Made by a program: the position numbers and the translations under genes. The notes below the pieces were generated by a model, which worked only from the letters and a program-made list of their open reading frames with translations, ran no database searches and was not told the origin of the DNA. Positions 52,285-61,624 of a stretch of 64,000 bases of DNA are shown here, piece after piece. Origin of the DNA: Clostridia bacterium. GTDB taxonomy: Bacteria; Bacillota; Clostridia; Oscillospirales; CAG-272. The stretch's first letter is position 1, and every line of letters begins with the position of its first letter. The stretch is taken from assembly GCA_017452525.1 (NCBI GenBank), contig JAFTMG010000024.1, forward strand, positions 1 to 64,000. Direction: 5' to 3'.

Positions 52285-53442
52285 TCATGCGATCTCAATG
52301 CCGTTTTTGATCACAAGCTCCGAAACGATATCTCCGTTCACCTCACGCGCGACCAGAATATCCGCGCGCTTGCCCGGCTCCAACGAGCCGACCAGATGGT
52401 CGATCCCCACCATTCGAGCGGGTGTGTAGGTAGCACAGCGAAGTGCCTTGGCAAACGGAATTTCGGCAAATTTAGCAAGGTTCTTCACACCGTCGAGCAG
52501 GCTGAGAGTGCTTCCCGCCAGCGCGCCGTCGGTAGTCAGGGCTTTACCGTCCTTGACGATGACCTTCATGCCGGCGATGGAATATTCTCCGTCCGCGCCG
52601 CCGGTCGCCTCCATCGAGTCGGTGATCAGCACCAGATGCTCGTCGCCCTTGCAAAGATACGCCATTTTGACCATTTCGGGGCAGATGTGCATACCGTCAC
52701 AGATCAACTCCGCATAGGCGCTCTCGGTGGTCAGCGCAACGCAAGCGGCACCGCCTGCACGGTGATGGAGCGCCGGCATGGCGTTGAACAGGTGGCTGAA
52801 GGAGATCACGCCCCGCTCCACGGCAAGCTTTGCCTGCGCGGTATCTGCGCAGGTGTGCGCCAAGCCCATCGTTGCGCCGTGCGTTTTGGCAACAGAGGCA
52901 AACGAGCCGTCATCATCCAATTCCCATGCAGCCGAAATATGGCACGGAGCGGGCATATGGGAGAGCAACTCCTTCAATTCCTTCGCGTCAAGCGCCGCCA
53001 ACAACTCGGGCGCATGTGCGCCTCGTTTGGCGGGATTGAGAAATCTTCCTTCCAGATGAACGCCGGCAAAGCAAGCGCCCTGTTCTGTTTTTGAAAGTGC
53101 CGTAATACGGTCGGAGGCAATGCACAGATCTTCCAAGGGAGCCGATGCCAGCGTGGGCATCAGTGTGGTCACGCCGGAACGCAGATAAGACTCTGCCATG
53201 CGGCGCATCCCCTCTTCATCGGCGGTATTGAAATCGTAGCCCGCGCGACCGTGGGTGTGAACGTCCACCAAACCCGGCAGGAGCAGCTTGCCACTCGCGT
53301 CGATCTCGCGGTCATGCGCGGGAACGGGCTCTCCCTCGGGAATGATAGCCTCGATCTTATCGTCCGCGATCAAAAGACCGCCGCAGAAAAAGTCGCGCCG
53401 CTCGGTGTCATATACACGCGCGCCATAGATCCATGTACGCAT
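52285..53442 (-). CDS. nagA: N-acetylglucosamine-6-phosphate deacetylase
   Basis: Removes acetate from GlcNAc-6-P in amino-sugar recycling. 385 residues from the ATG at 53442 (GGAGGT 6 nt upstream, so the first ATG at 53448 is too close). LPGLVDVHTHGRAGYDF holds the metal HxH; GVHLEGRFLNPAKRGAH has the catalytic-site Glu; LAHTCADT, SHLFNAMPALHHR and the catalytic Asp in LITDSMEA follow. The HNP of many NagA proteins is replaced here by the longer K-RGAH form. nagB is not adjacent. Confidence 0.92.
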   Translation of the reverse strand: MRTWIYGARVYDTERRDFFCGGLLIADDKIEAIIPEGEPVPAHDREIDASGKLLLPGLVDVHTHGRAGYDFNTADEEGMRRMAESYLRSGVTTLMPTLASAPLEDLCIASDRITALSKTEQGACFAGVHLEGRFLNPAKRGAHAPELLAALDAKELKELLSHMPAPCHISAAWELDDDGSFASVAKTHGATMGLAHTCADTAQAKLAVERGVISFSHLFNAMPALHHRAGGAACVALTTESAYAELICDGMHICPEMVKMAYLCKGDEHLVLITDSMEATGGADGEYSIAGMKVIVKDGKALTTDGALAGSTLSLLDGVKNLAKFAEIPFAKALRCATYTPARMVGIDHLVGSLEPGKRADILVAREVNGDIVSELVIKNGIEIA

Positions 53443-53478
53443 ATTCATACCTCCGCAGAAAATATTCTATACCAAATT

Positions 53479-53507
53479 ATTATAACAGATTTATTGCATT
53501 TTTACAA
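53479..53507 (-). promoter_or_regulatory. nagA promoter
   Basis: TTGTAA (53502-53507) and TATAAT (53479-53484), 17-nt spacer. Confidence 0.65.
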
Positions 53508-53624
53508 GAGTGTTTGCAAAGAAAAGTAAAAAAAGAGCCATGAGCCTATAAAAAACCGCAAAAGAATCAAAACAGGATCCGAGCATATTGTATTCTCTCA
53601 TTTTCAATATTCCAAACACAAAAG

Positions 53625-53645
53625 AGCCCCGCACGAGGCGGGGCT
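53625..53645 (-). terminator. terminator of the XRE gene at 53658
   Basis: GC-rich 8-bp stem (AGCCCCGC with GCGGGGCT) then CTTTTGTGTTT on the minus strand. Confidence 0.75.
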
Positions 53646-53657
53646 GAAATGATAGGA

Positions 53658-54767
53658 TCAAAAAGCTTTTTTGTTTCCGACAAACGGCTCGTATTTCGCA
53701 ATGATCGCTTGCATTTTCGGATCATCCTTCAATTTCCGATACGAATCGCTTTCTAAAATATACCCAAGTTCACGCGCCACATCGTTTTTTTCAGTTCCGG
53801 AATTGATATTACGAACGTCAAATACGTTTCCTCGTACCAGAAAGGACGTGTGTGCCGTTGTCTGCGGAAGATCATCATATGCTTTGGCATGCTCTAAACC
53901 CTTTTCAAAATGTGTCAAAGCAACATCGATATTACAAGCACGCACATGCCGATGGGCGATCAGGATGTGCAGCTCTGCCAAGTGATAATGCCAGAAGCAA
54001 TAGTCTCCGTCATCGATCAAAAGCTCGATCAATGCAATCGCTTTTTTCAAAATGCGAATGGATTCGTGCGGATCACTCACTTCCAAAGCCATATCGCGCA
54101 CGTCTACCGTCAGACACTCTGCAAACTCAGCCAAACCGCTTCGGGTGTATTTCCACCATTCCGCTGTTCCCTTTTCCCAGCATCCTTGCAGCTCCTGTTC
54201 CTGCGAAAAGCGCAAGGATGGAAATCGTTTGGCTGTCTCGATCGCCTTGTCAATCTGACCGTCCAGCACATATAATCCACCGAGAATGGAAATGGCAGAG
54301 TAGCGTACCTGATCGACCGTACACTCATCCAACACACGTTCGCACAGTTGATACAATTCCTCCTTGTGTACCTCGCTTCCGTATGGTCCGGCACAATTCG
54401 GATCGTAGTTGAGTTTCCACATGTATTCCTCCACGATACGCCAATCGTTAGGAAAATCTTGATATGCACGTACGATCAGGTCAAACACTTCTTGCTCTTT
54501 GCCAAGCGCGCACAATCGGTTCCTCTCGCAGAGGATCTCCCGGATCTTCTCCTCGGTTTTTGCGGCATCCAAGCCAAGCAGCTCATCGGTGGATACGCCG
54601 AAATAGGATGCCAACGGAAGCACCATTCCAATATCCGGGAGAGATTCATTCCGCTCCCATTTGGAAACCGCTGCCACGGAAACGAACATGCGTTCCGCCA
54701 ATGTCTCCTGCGTAATGCCTTTTTGTCTGCGAAGACGTTTTATATTTTCGCCAATATAAAGTTGCAT
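53658..54767 (-). CDS. XRE regulator with helical-repeat sensor part
   Basis: 369 residues from the ATG at 54767 (GCGAGGT 8 nt upstream). Helix-turn-helix domain at 1-65 (GITQETLAERMFVSVAAVSKWERNESLPDI), then about 300 residues of helical hairpins that read like degenerate TPR units, with conserved aromatic positions. Such proteins often respond to a peptide or to an envelope signal. Its promoter carries a dyad over the -10 box, suggesting self-control. It stands alone between nagA and the SIS gene; no target is evident. Confidence 0.8.
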   Translation of the reverse strand: MQLYIGENIKRLRRQKGITQETLAERMFVSVAAVSKWERNESLPDIGMVLPLASYFGVSTDELLGLDAAKTEEKIREILCERNRLCALGKEQEVFDLIVRAYQDFPNDWRIVEEYMWKLNYDPNCAGPYGSEVHKEELYQLCERVLDECTVDQVRYSAISILGGLYVLDGQIDKAIETAKRFPSLRFSQEQELQGCWEKGTAEWWKYTRSGLAEFAECLTVDVRDMALEVSDPHESIRILKKAIALIELLIDDGDYCFWHYHLAELHILIAHRHVRACNIDVALTHFEKGLEHAKAYDDLPQTTAHTSFLVRGNVFDVRNINSGTEKNDVARELGYILESDSYRKLKDDPKMQAIIAKYEPFVGNKKAF

Positions 54768-54815
54768 ATTGTATACCTCGCTTTTCCGTATTGATTCACC
54801 GGTGTTTCTGAGCAT

Positions 54816-54844
54816 ATTATACGTTATAAACGGATTTCTTACAA
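54816..54844 (-). promoter_or_regulatory. promoter of the XRE gene with dyad
   Basis: TTGTAA (54839-54844) and TATAAT (54816-54821), 17-nt spacer. TTATA-CGT-TATAA (54817-54829) overlaps the -10 box. Confidence 0.65.
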
Positions 54845-54942
54845 GAGACAGCGGCGCTACACATTTTTACCGACAGTTGAATTTTTAAAGCGGAGATCTT
54901 CTGATCAGAGCTTATATAATCTTCTTTTTGGTGACACTCGCA

Positions 54943-54970
54943 AAAAAGGAGCCAATATCGGCTCCTTTTT
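54943..54970 (-). terminator. terminator of the araM-like/SIS operon
   Basis: Stem AAAAAGGAGCC with GGCTCCTTTTT and a 6-nt loop, 7 nt past the SIS stop. Confidence 0.85.
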
Positions 54971-54977
54971 CACTTGA

Positions 54978-55571
54978 TTATTGATTGATCTGCTTGCCAA
55001 CCGCTCCGCCGGGATGAATGAGTGCAAAAGACTCCAGACGATAATCCTTCTCTTCCATCAGTCCCACCATCAGTGCATCAAAGATCGCGACGGTAGAGGC
55101 AAAGCTGGAGGTAGACATGACCCCGTAACGGTCGCTCTCGGTCGTGCAGCACATTTCCAGCACCACATCCGCCGCACGGGCGATCTCGGACTCAAGGTTT
55201 GCAGTGATTGCGATCAAATGCGCGCCCTTGGCGCGAGCGATTTCAATTAACGGAAGCAGCTCTTCGGATTTGCCGCCCTTGGAAACGAGGATCAGCACGT
55301 TGCCCGGCTGAAGGGCGCCCATTCCGCCGTGAACCGCCTCGGATGGTGGTACGAATTTTCCGGGACACTCGACACAGCAAAGTGAGTGCGCAAACTTCTT
55401 CGCCGCAAAGCCGGAGGAGCCGCAAGCGGAGGTCACAGTCAACGTAGAGTTGCAAAGAAGGTCAATTGCGCGCCCATATGCTTCCCTGTCCATCTTTTGC
55501 CAAAGTAGATCCAGCGCGTCGCGCTCCTGCTTGACGGAGTTATGTATTCTTTCGTATGTTTCATTTTTCAT
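54978..55571 (-). CDS. SIS-domain sugar-phosphate isomerase-like protein
   Basis: 197 residues with one SIS domain. The phosphosugar loop is ACGSSGFAAKKFAH, followed by FVPPSEAVHGGMGAL and VSKGGKSEELLP (typical S-S-G-T replaced by K-G-G-K-S). TTESDRYG-MSTSS-A resembles KpsF/GutQ arabinose-5-phosphate isomerases without CBS domains; end HPGGAVGK is typical of that group. Overlaps the dehydrogenase gene upstream by ATGA, so the two act together. The exact sugar is unknown. Confidence 0.85.
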   Translation of the reverse strand: MKNETYERIHNSVKQERDALDLLWQKMDREAYGRAIDLLCNSTLTVTSACGSSGFAAKKFAHSLCCVECPGKFVPPSEAVHGGMGALQPGNVLILVSKGGKSEELLPLIEIARAKGAHLIAITANLESEIARAADVVLEMCCTTESDRYGVMSTSSFASTVAIFDALMVGLMEEKDYRLESFALIHPGGAVGKQINQ

Positions 55572-56851
55572 CGGATCTCACTTGCCTCCTTCTCGCCCAA
55601 AAACAGATCGCCATACAGCCACAGCACGGAATAGCGGTCCTTCAGGTCCTTGCCGTACCACACGCCGCGCTGAATCTTTTCCTTTCCGTACATCTTCTCA
55701 AAGGCACTCATATCAAAGCCGATATCGAGAAGCATCTGCGTGATCTCCTCTGCCGGCGGGCACAGACGCAGGATCTCGCGGATCTCCTCCCAATGCGCGG
55801 CGTAAAAGGGCGTTTTATCCTGCGCATAACGTCCGGCATCATCCTGAATTTGTTTGACTTCCTTCCAGAAATCCTGATAGATCGCGCGGTATGCCGCCTC
55901 GCGAGTCTCGGTGCTGACCTTTTGGAAGGTCGGCTTTTCCAACGCCACGATCTGCTCGCGCAATCCCGCGGTCACGACGGTGGAATAACCCACGTCGGTG
56001 CCGTGCAGGAAATACGGCTTGTTCTCGATCAGACCTGTGATCTCAAAATAATGGGACAGATGATGCTCCGATCCCGAGCCGGGGCGGGTGGTGGAAATCA
56101 GCGTCAGACAAACGCCGATCAGCACCAGGATCTCCATCAGCTTGCCGATCGCCGCACCGTCTCGCGCCTTGAGTGCCTCGGTCAGTGAGCGGACCTCGTC
56201 GGTGCTTTCCTTGACAATATCATAGACGAAGGGACAAAGATATTCGTCATTGACGAATTTGCTGAGTGTCCAGTCGCAAAGAGCACTGTATTTTCCGATG
56301 ATGTCGGCATAACCGGAACGGATCATATCCATCGGTGCGTTTTTCAAAATATCCACGTCGCCAAGGATCAGCGAAGGCGCGTGGGTGGTATAGGTCACCT
56401 TCATGCCGCCGATGATCATGGCAGCGCCCGAGGATGCAAAGCCATCCATGGAGGGGGCTGTGGCGATAATGCCGCAGGTCAGTTCGTGATAAAAAGAAAC
56501 GTATTTGCAGGTATCGTTGATGACGCCGGAGCCGATACCGAGAATAAAATCGGTCTCCTCGGTCAGATGCCGCTCCACCGCGGCAATGGTTGCTTCGTCG
56601 GGAACAAGAAGTTCTTCCCCTTCGAACAGACAAACACTTTCGATCCGATCGCCCAACAGTGCTTTGACACGGTCAGCGCACAGAGGGGCGGTATTACGGT
56701 CGGCGACCAGAACAACGTGCTTTTTATCTTCAAGCATCTCTGGCAGGCGCGCCAACACGCCCGCACCAATGGCAAGATGCGCAATATCACAGCGGTGCGT
56801 TTTTCCGCATACACACGGAATATCCCGATTAATCAATTCAAATACGGTCAT
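55568..56851 (-). CDS. sn-glycerol-1-phosphate dehydrogenase-like protein (AraM family)
   Basis: 427 residues from the ATG at 56851 (GCGAGGAAA upstream). An iron/zinc alcohol-dehydrogenase fold of the AraM/G1PDH family: GIGSGVINDTCKYVS (cofactor loop), TAPSMDGFASSGAA, SGYADIIGKYSALCDW (first metal ligand), SGSEHHLSHYFE (His ligands) and FLHGTDVGYST. B. subtilis AraM reduces dihydroxyacetone phosphate to glycerol 1-phosphate. It pairs with a SIS protein and is divergent from a DeoR regulator; the set may serve an unusual sugar phosphate. It is about 30 residues longer at the C-terminus than AraM. Confidence 0.85.
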   Translation of the reverse strand: MTVFELINRDIPCVCGKTHRCDIAHLAIGAGVLARLPEMLEDKKHVVLVADRNTAPLCADRVKALLGDRIESVCLFEGEELLVPDEATIAAVERHLTEETDFILGIGSGVINDTCKYVSFYHELTCGIIATAPSMDGFASSGAAMIIGGMKVTYTTHAPSLILGDVDILKNAPMDMIRSGYADIIGKYSALCDWTLSKFVNDEYLCPFVYDIVKESTDEVRSLTEALKARDGAAIGKLMEILVLIGVCLTLISTTRPGSGSEHHLSHYFEITGLIENKPYFLHGTDVGYSTVVTAGLREQIVALEKPTFQKVSTETREAAYRAIYQDFWKEVKQIQDDAGRYAQDKTPFYAAHWEEIREILRLCPPAEEITQMLLDIGFDMSAFEKMYGKEKIQRGVWYGKDLKDRYSVLWLYGDLFLGEKEASEIR

Positions 56852-56882
56852 GTCGTTTCCTCGCTTTTCGGTTGTTGCCTTG

Positions 56883-56911
56883 ATTGTATCAGTTTTCACG
56901 CTTTTTGTCAA
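56883..56911 (-). promoter_or_regulatory. promoter of the araM-like/SIS operon
   Basis: TTGACA (56906-56911) and TACAAT (56883-56888), 17-nt spacer. Divergent from the deoR-type promoter at 56928. Confidence 0.75.
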
Positions 56912-56927
56912 GATGGATGCAAAACAC

Positions 56928-56956
56928 TTGACATTCGATCATCCCGCGTTTATAAT
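56928..56956 (+). promoter_or_regulatory. promoter of the DeoR gene
   Basis: TTGACA (56928-56933) and TATAAT (56951-56956), both perfect, 17-nt spacer. Confidence 0.8.
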
Positions 56957-56983
56957 AAAAGCATCCCCGATCACAAACGATCA
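56936..56983. repeat. three CGATCA direct repeats, possible DeoR sites
   Basis: CGATCA occurs at 56936-56941 (promoter spacer), 56968-56973 and 56978-56983 (leader). DeoR-type repressors often bind repeated short sites near their own promoter. Inference. Confidence 0.45.
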
Positions 56984-56999
56984 TGAAAAGGAGGGACAC

Positions 57000-57695
57000 A
57001 TGCTACAACTCGAACGACAACAGGACATTCTGCGCCTGCTCGGCACACATAAAAGCATGACCGTCAAGGAGCTGTGTACAGCACTGTTCGCAAGTCCTGC
57101 CACCATCCGACGCGATCTGGCAGAGCTTGAACGGGCAGGACATCTGCGGCGAAGTTTCGGTGGCGCGGTGCTGACAGAGTCCTATCCCGATCAGTTACCG
57201 TTGACGGTGCGCGCCTGCGACCGTATCACAGAAAAAAAGCGGATCTGCGCCAAGGCGGCACAGCGGATCCGCCCGGGAGACACCGTGTTTATCGATGCCT
57301 CCTCTACCACCTATTTTTTGGTCCCACATCTGCGTGAAATTCCGGAGCTGACCGTGATCACCAACAATCCCAACGTCAATATCGCGTTGGCACAGCAAAA
57401 CGTGCGCAGCTTCTGCACCGGCGGTGAAATGCTCAACGGCTCTGTCGCGCTGGTGGGAAGTGAAGCGGAGCGATTTGTCCGAGGCATTCACGCTCACGCG
57501 TTTTTCTTCTCCGCGAGAGGTCTTTGCGAAGGAAAAATATCCGACTCCTCTGCGGCAGAGCGCAATATGAAGATTGCCATGGCAGAGCAAGCGAACCGCC
57601 TTTATTTTCTTTGCGACACGTCCAAGCACGGACATATTTTCCCTTATCTCATCGCCGATCTCGATCGGGTCGACGAGATGATCGATGAAACGTAA
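57000..57695 (+). CDS. DeoR family transcriptional regulator
   Basis: 231 residues from the ATG at 57000 (AAAAGGAGG upstream); the much longer upstream frame is antisense to the dehydrogenase gene and is rejected. Helix-turn-helix (1-57: ERQQDILRLLG-HKSMTVKELC-ALFASPATIRRDLAELE) and the DeoRC sugar-phosphate sensor (75-225: KKRIC-KAA--I-PGDTVFID-SST--FLVPHL, VITNN, and GGE-L). It is 15 nt before the beta-mannosidase gene and divergent from the araM-like/SIS operon, so it likely controls both, with a phosphorylated sugar as signal. Confidence 0.92.
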   Translation: MLQLERQQDILRLLGTHKSMTVKELCTALFASPATIRRDLAELERAGHLRRSFGGAVLTESYPDQLPLTVRACDRITEKKRICAKAAQRIRPGDTVFIDASSTTYFLVPHLREIPELTVITNNPNVNIALAQQNVRSFCTGGEMLNGSVALVGSEAERFVRGIHAHAFFFSARGLCEGKISDSSAAERNMKIAMAEQANRLYFLCDTSKHGHIFPYLIADLDRVDEMIDET

Positions 57696-57710
57696 GAAAG
57701 GATTTTTCAC

Positions 57711-60089
57711 ATGAAAATCATCCAAACATTGAACGAAGGTTGGAATTTAACCATCGTTCCCAACGAAACGTTGAGAGCGGACCGCTTTGATCCCGAACGG
57801 ATCGATGAAATTCTGAACAGCCCTTACGAAACGGTCCCCGCCGCGGTTCCCGGAAATTTCGAGTTGGATCTACTCCGTGCAGGCAGGATCGACGATCCCT
57901 TTTACAGCACCAACATTCTCAAACTGCAGGAGCTGGAGAACCGCCATCTGTTTTACACGCTGACCTTTGACGCACCCGAAGCACCAACGCCATCCACGTC
58001 TTATATCGACGGAGAATACGTCACCTACGATGCCAATATGCCGATCCTGCGCTTTGAGGGAATCGACACCATCGCGAAGATCACCCTGAACGGCACCTAC
58101 GTCGGATATACCGAAAATATGTTTCTTCCCACGGAGTGCCCCTGCCCCAATCTGAAAGCGCATGGAAACGAGCTGATCGTTCATATTTTCCCCACCTGCA
58201 TCGCCGCCCGAGCTCACCGTCTCACGCCGTCAAGCTTCGCGCAATTCTACAATTACGCCTCCCTTTCCGTCCGCAAGGCTGCCTATATGTTTGGCTGGGA
58301 CATCATGCCCCGCGCCGTGTCGGGCGGTATATGGAAGTCCGTTTACCTGATTGAAAAGCAGGCAGAACGGTTGGAGGACACCTATCTTTTCGTCACTTCG
58401 CTGGACGCGGAACAGCGTACTGCCAAGCTTGATCTCTTCTATCAGATCCAAACCGAGCGGGACAACCTCCGCTCTTTGAAAATCACGGTGGACGGTCAGT
58501 GCGGAAATTCCACCTTCCACGCGGAGCAAGCGCCGTGGCACGTGGCGGAGCATTGCCGTTTTGTCGTCAAGGATGCCCTGCTTTGGTATCCCAAAAACGC
58601 GGGAGAGCCACACCTCTACCGCGTCAAGATCGGTCTGTGGCACGGGGATCAGCTGATCGACGAGAAGGAATTTGATTTTGGAATCCGTACCGTGGAATTG
58701 GTTCGCACCTCCACCATCGACAAAGACGGAAACGGCGACTTCCATTTCCGTGTCAACGGCAAAAAAATATTCATCATGGGCACCAACTGGGTACCGCTGG
58801 ACCCCTATCCGTCTCAAAACGGAAAGCGTATGCCGCGGGCACTCGCACTTCTGGATGACATCGGCGTCAATATGGTACGTCTTTGGGGCGGCAACATTTA
58901 CGAGGAAGAAGCGTTCTTCGAGTTCTGCGACCGCCACGGCATTCTGGTCTGGCACGATTTTGCCATGGGATGTGCCGTTTATCCTCAAAACGAGCTGTTC
59001 CAGCTGAAGATCCGGGAAGAAGCGACCGCTATCGTCCGAAGCACACGCCAACATGCATGTATCGCGCTGTGGGCGGGCGACAATGAATGTGATCTCGCAT
59101 TCAGCTGGGGTGGGCTGCGCCGCGATCCCAATTTCAACTTGCTGACCCGCAAAATCTTAGCAGACGTGATCCGCGAAGAAGACCCGGTGCGCCCCTATCT
59201 TCCCTCCTCCCCATATCTGGATCAACACGCCTACGATTCCCACGAAAAGCTCAGTGAGGATCATCTTTGGGGTCCACGCGACTACTTCAAGAGCAATTTT
59301 TATAAAAACGCGGCCTGTGCCTTCGCCTCCGAGACAGGCTATCACGGCTGTCCTTCCCCCGAATCGCTGAAGAAATACATTCGCCCCGAGCAGCTTTATC
59401 CCATCACGGATGAGGATGGCAAGGTATGGGACGATTGGAAGGTAAAAGCCTCCGCCATGGAGCTTCGTGAGGGCGCGCCCTACACTTATCGCATCCCACT
59501 GATGACCTCGCAGGTCGTTACCATGTTCGGCGCCCTCCCCGATACACTGGAGGATTACGCCCGCATGTCTCAGGTCTCACAGGCGGAGGCAAAGAAATAC
59601 TTTATCGAGCGCTTCCGCATTGGAAAATGGAAACGGACCGGTATCATCTGGTGGAACTTGCTGGACGGCTGTCCGCAGATCTCGGATGCCGTGGTGGATT
59701 ACTATTTTGTCAAAAAGCTGGCATATTCTTATATTCGTCGGGTCCAGGCGCCGATCTGTCTGATGATGGACGAGGCGAACGCGGGTGAACACGCGTTGTA
59801 TGCAGTCAACGATACCCCCGTCTCCACCAAGATCACCTATCGCCTCCGCGAGCTTTACAGCGGTCGCGTGATCCATAGCGAAACCGTGACCGCGGAGTCC
59901 GACGCGTCGACGCCCATTCTCCGCATTCCCGCAACTGAGGATGAAGATCTCTTCTACGTGATGGAGTGGGATACCGCCAACGGTCAGCACGGCAGCAACC
60001 ATTATATGACCAAGACCCAAAATATCGATTACCTCAAAGTCTTGAAGGCGCTGAAGGAATGCGGCTACGATTGTTTTGAAGGATTTTGA
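57711..60089 (+). CDS. GH2 beta-mannosidase
   Basis: 792 residues, GH2 in the beta-mannosidase branch. An N-terminal sugar-binding beta domain (1-215), an immunoglobulin-like domain (220-330), and the TIM barrel (330-680). The acid-base Glu459 is in WAGDNE; the nucleophile Glu541 is in FASETGYHGCP. MRLWGGNIYEEEAFFEFCDRHGI is the branch hallmark. There is no signal peptide, so it would split beta-mannosides (or mannose-containing oligosaccharides) taken up into the cell. Cotranscribed with DeoR upstream; ends 70 nt before pyk, which has its own promoter. Confidence 0.9.
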   Translation: MKIIQTLNEGWNLTIVPNETLRADRFDPERIDEILNSPYETVPAAVPGNFELDLLRAGRIDDPFYSTNILKLQELENRHLFYTLTFDAPEAPTPSTSYIDGEYVTYDANMPILRFEGIDTIAKITLNGTYVGYTENMFLPTECPCPNLKAHGNELIVHIFPTCIAARAHRLTPSSFAQFYNYASLSVRKAAYMFGWDIMPRAVSGGIWKSVYLIEKQAERLEDTYLFVTSLDAEQRTAKLDLFYQIQTERDNLRSLKITVDGQCGNSTFHAEQAPWHVAEHCRFVVKDALLWYPKNAGEPHLYRVKIGLWHGDQLIDEKEFDFGIRTVELVRTSTIDKDGNGDFHFRVNGKKIFIMGTNWVPLDPYPSQNGKRMPRALALLDDIGVNMVRLWGGNIYEEEAFFEFCDRHGILVWHDFAMGCAVYPQNELFQLKIREEATAIVRSTRQHACIALWAGDNECDLAFSWGGLRRDPNFNLLTRKILADVIREEDPVRPYLPSSPYLDQHAYDSHEKLSEDHLWGPRDYFKSNFYKNAACAFASETGYHGCPSPESLKKYIRPEQLYPITDEDGKVWDDWKVKASAMELREGAPYTYRIPLMTSQVVTMFGALPDTLEDYARMSQVSQAEAKKYFIERFRIGKWKRTGIIWWNLLDGCPQISDAVVDYYFVKKLAYSYIRRVQAPICLMMDEANAGEHALYAVNDTPVSTKITYRLRELYSGRVIHSETVTAESDASTPILRIPATEDEDLFYVMEWDTANGQHGSNHYMTKTQNIDYLKVLKALKECGYDCFEGF

Positions 60090-60098
60090 ACCGAGAAC

Positions 60099-60127
60099 TT
60101 GTATTTTATGCCGGAATCTGTTACAAT
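60099..60127 (+). promoter_or_regulatory. pyk promoter
   Basis: TTGTAT (60099-60104) and TACAAT (60122-60127), 17-nt spacer. Confidence 0.6.
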
Positions 60128-60161
60128 ATAAAGGTAAATATCATTTAAAGGAATCGATCAA

Positions 60162-61574
60162 ATGAGAAAAACAAAAATTGTATGCACCATCGGTCCCGCC
60201 AGCTGTTCCCCCGAGATACTGCGACAAATGTGCCTCGCGGGCATGAACGTAGCTCGCCTGAACTTCTCGCACGGCACACAGGCGGAGCATCTGGAAAAAA
60301 TCAATACCATCAAAAAGGTCCGTGAGGAGCTGGGACTCCCCATTGCCATCATGCTGGACACCAAGGGGCCCGAATACCGTATCAAAACCTTTGAGGCGGG
60401 AAAAGTCACACTCAAGGAAGGCGACCTCTTCACTTTTACCTCCGAGGAGATCATTGGCAACGATCAGCGCGTCTCGGTCAACTACCGGGGGCTTGTCGCC
60501 GATCTGCAGGTCGGTGACCGGATCCTGTTGAACAACGGTCTGATGGTTTTTGAGGTTGAAAGACTGACCGACGTGGATGCCGTTTGCCGCGTAATCGTCG
60601 GCGGAGAGCTTTCCGACCGCAAGAGCATGAGCTTCCCCAACAAGGTGCTCAAGCAAGTCTATCTGAGCGAGCAGGATAAGAGCGACCTGCTGTTCGGCAT
60701 CGAACAGGACGTGGATTTCATCGCCTGCTCCTTCGTTTCCGAGAAACAGAATCTTTTGGATGTCCGTGAGTTTTTGTCCGCGCACGGCGGAGACCATATT
60801 GACTTGATCGCGAAAATCGAAAACCGCTCGGGTGTGGATCACATCGAAGAGATCTGCGATGTCTGCGACGGCATTATGATCGGTCGCGGCGATATGGGAG
60901 TGGAGATCCCGTTTGAGGAGCTGCCCGCCATTCAGAAATATCTGATCACAAAGTGCCGGTTGCTGGGCAAACGCGTCATTACCGCAACGGAAATGCTGGA
61001 ATCCATGATCAACAACGCGCGTCCCACCAGAGCGGAGATCTCGGACGTAGCAAACGCCGTATACGACGGCACCAGTGCCGTGATGCTCTCGGGCGAGACC
61101 GCCGCAGGCAAACACCCCGTGCTGGTTATTGAAACCATGGCACGTATTGTCGAGCAGGCAGAACAAAATATCCATTACGCCCAGCGCTTCCGCACGGCAG
61201 AGTTCAAGATCAAAAATACTGTGGACGCCATCTCTCACGCCACCTGCGGTATGGCGATCGACATCGGTGCCAAAGTCATCGCCGTTTGTTCCCTTTCGGG
61301 CATGACCGTTCGCATGGTCTCACGTTTCCGCGCCCCCGTGGATATTCTGGGGATGACCACCGATGAGCGCACGTATCGCAAGCTTGCGCTGTCCTGGGCG
61401 GTGACTCCCACCATCTGCGAGAAGTTCAATTCCACCGACGTTCTCTTCTACGCGGCACAAAAGGAAGCACGCCGCATGATGAATCTGACAGAGGGTGACA
61501 AGATCATCATCACCGGTGGTATCACCAACGGTGAATCGGGAAATACCAATCTGATCAAAGTAGAATATATCTAA
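60162..61574 (+). CDS. pyk: pyruvate kinase
   Basis: Makes pyruvate and ATP from phosphoenolpyruvate. 470 residues, complete but without the extra C-terminal PEP-utiliser-like domain of many Bacillus enzymes. TKIVCTIGP-S, GMNVARLNFSHG (Arg and Asn near 32-36), MLDTKGPEYR, the metal and phosphate pocket LIAKIENRSGV and IMIGRGDMGVE (catalytic Lys and Glu, Asp), MLESMI----PTRAE and the C-terminal domain with KVIAVCSLSG-TVRMVSRFR are all as expected. Own promoter; AAAGGA site upstream. Confidence 0.96.
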   Translation: MRKTKIVCTIGPASCSPEILRQMCLAGMNVARLNFSHGTQAEHLEKINTIKKVREELGLPIAIMLDTKGPEYRIKTFEAGKVTLKEGDLFTFTSEEIIGNDQRVSVNYRGLVADLQVGDRILLNNGLMVFEVERLTDVDAVCRVIVGGELSDRKSMSFPNKVLKQVYLSEQDKSDLLFGIEQDVDFIACSFVSEKQNLLDVREFLSAHGGDHIDLIAKIENRSGVDHIEEICDVCDGIMIGRGDMGVEIPFEELPAIQKYLITKCRLLGKRVITATEMLESMINNARPTRAEISDVANAVYDGTSAVMLSGETAAGKHPVLVIETMARIVEQAEQNIHYAQRFRTAEFKIKNTVDAISHATCGMAIDIGAKVIAVCSLSGMTVRMVSRFRAPVDILGMTTDERTYRKLALSWAVTPTICEKFNSTDVLFYAAQKEARRMMNLTEGDKIIITGGITNGESGNTNLIKVEYI

Positions 61575-61575
61575 A

Positions 61576-61617
61576 GAAACAACCGGTCTCGGAGTATCAT
61601 CCAAGACCGGTTGTTTC
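61576..61617. terminator. terminator between pyk and the cysteine hydrolase gene
   Basis: A 14-bp stem (GAAACAACCGGTCT with its complement), 14-nt loop, between convergent genes; T runs are short. Confidence 0.65.
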
Positions 61618-61624
61618 CGTGGTA

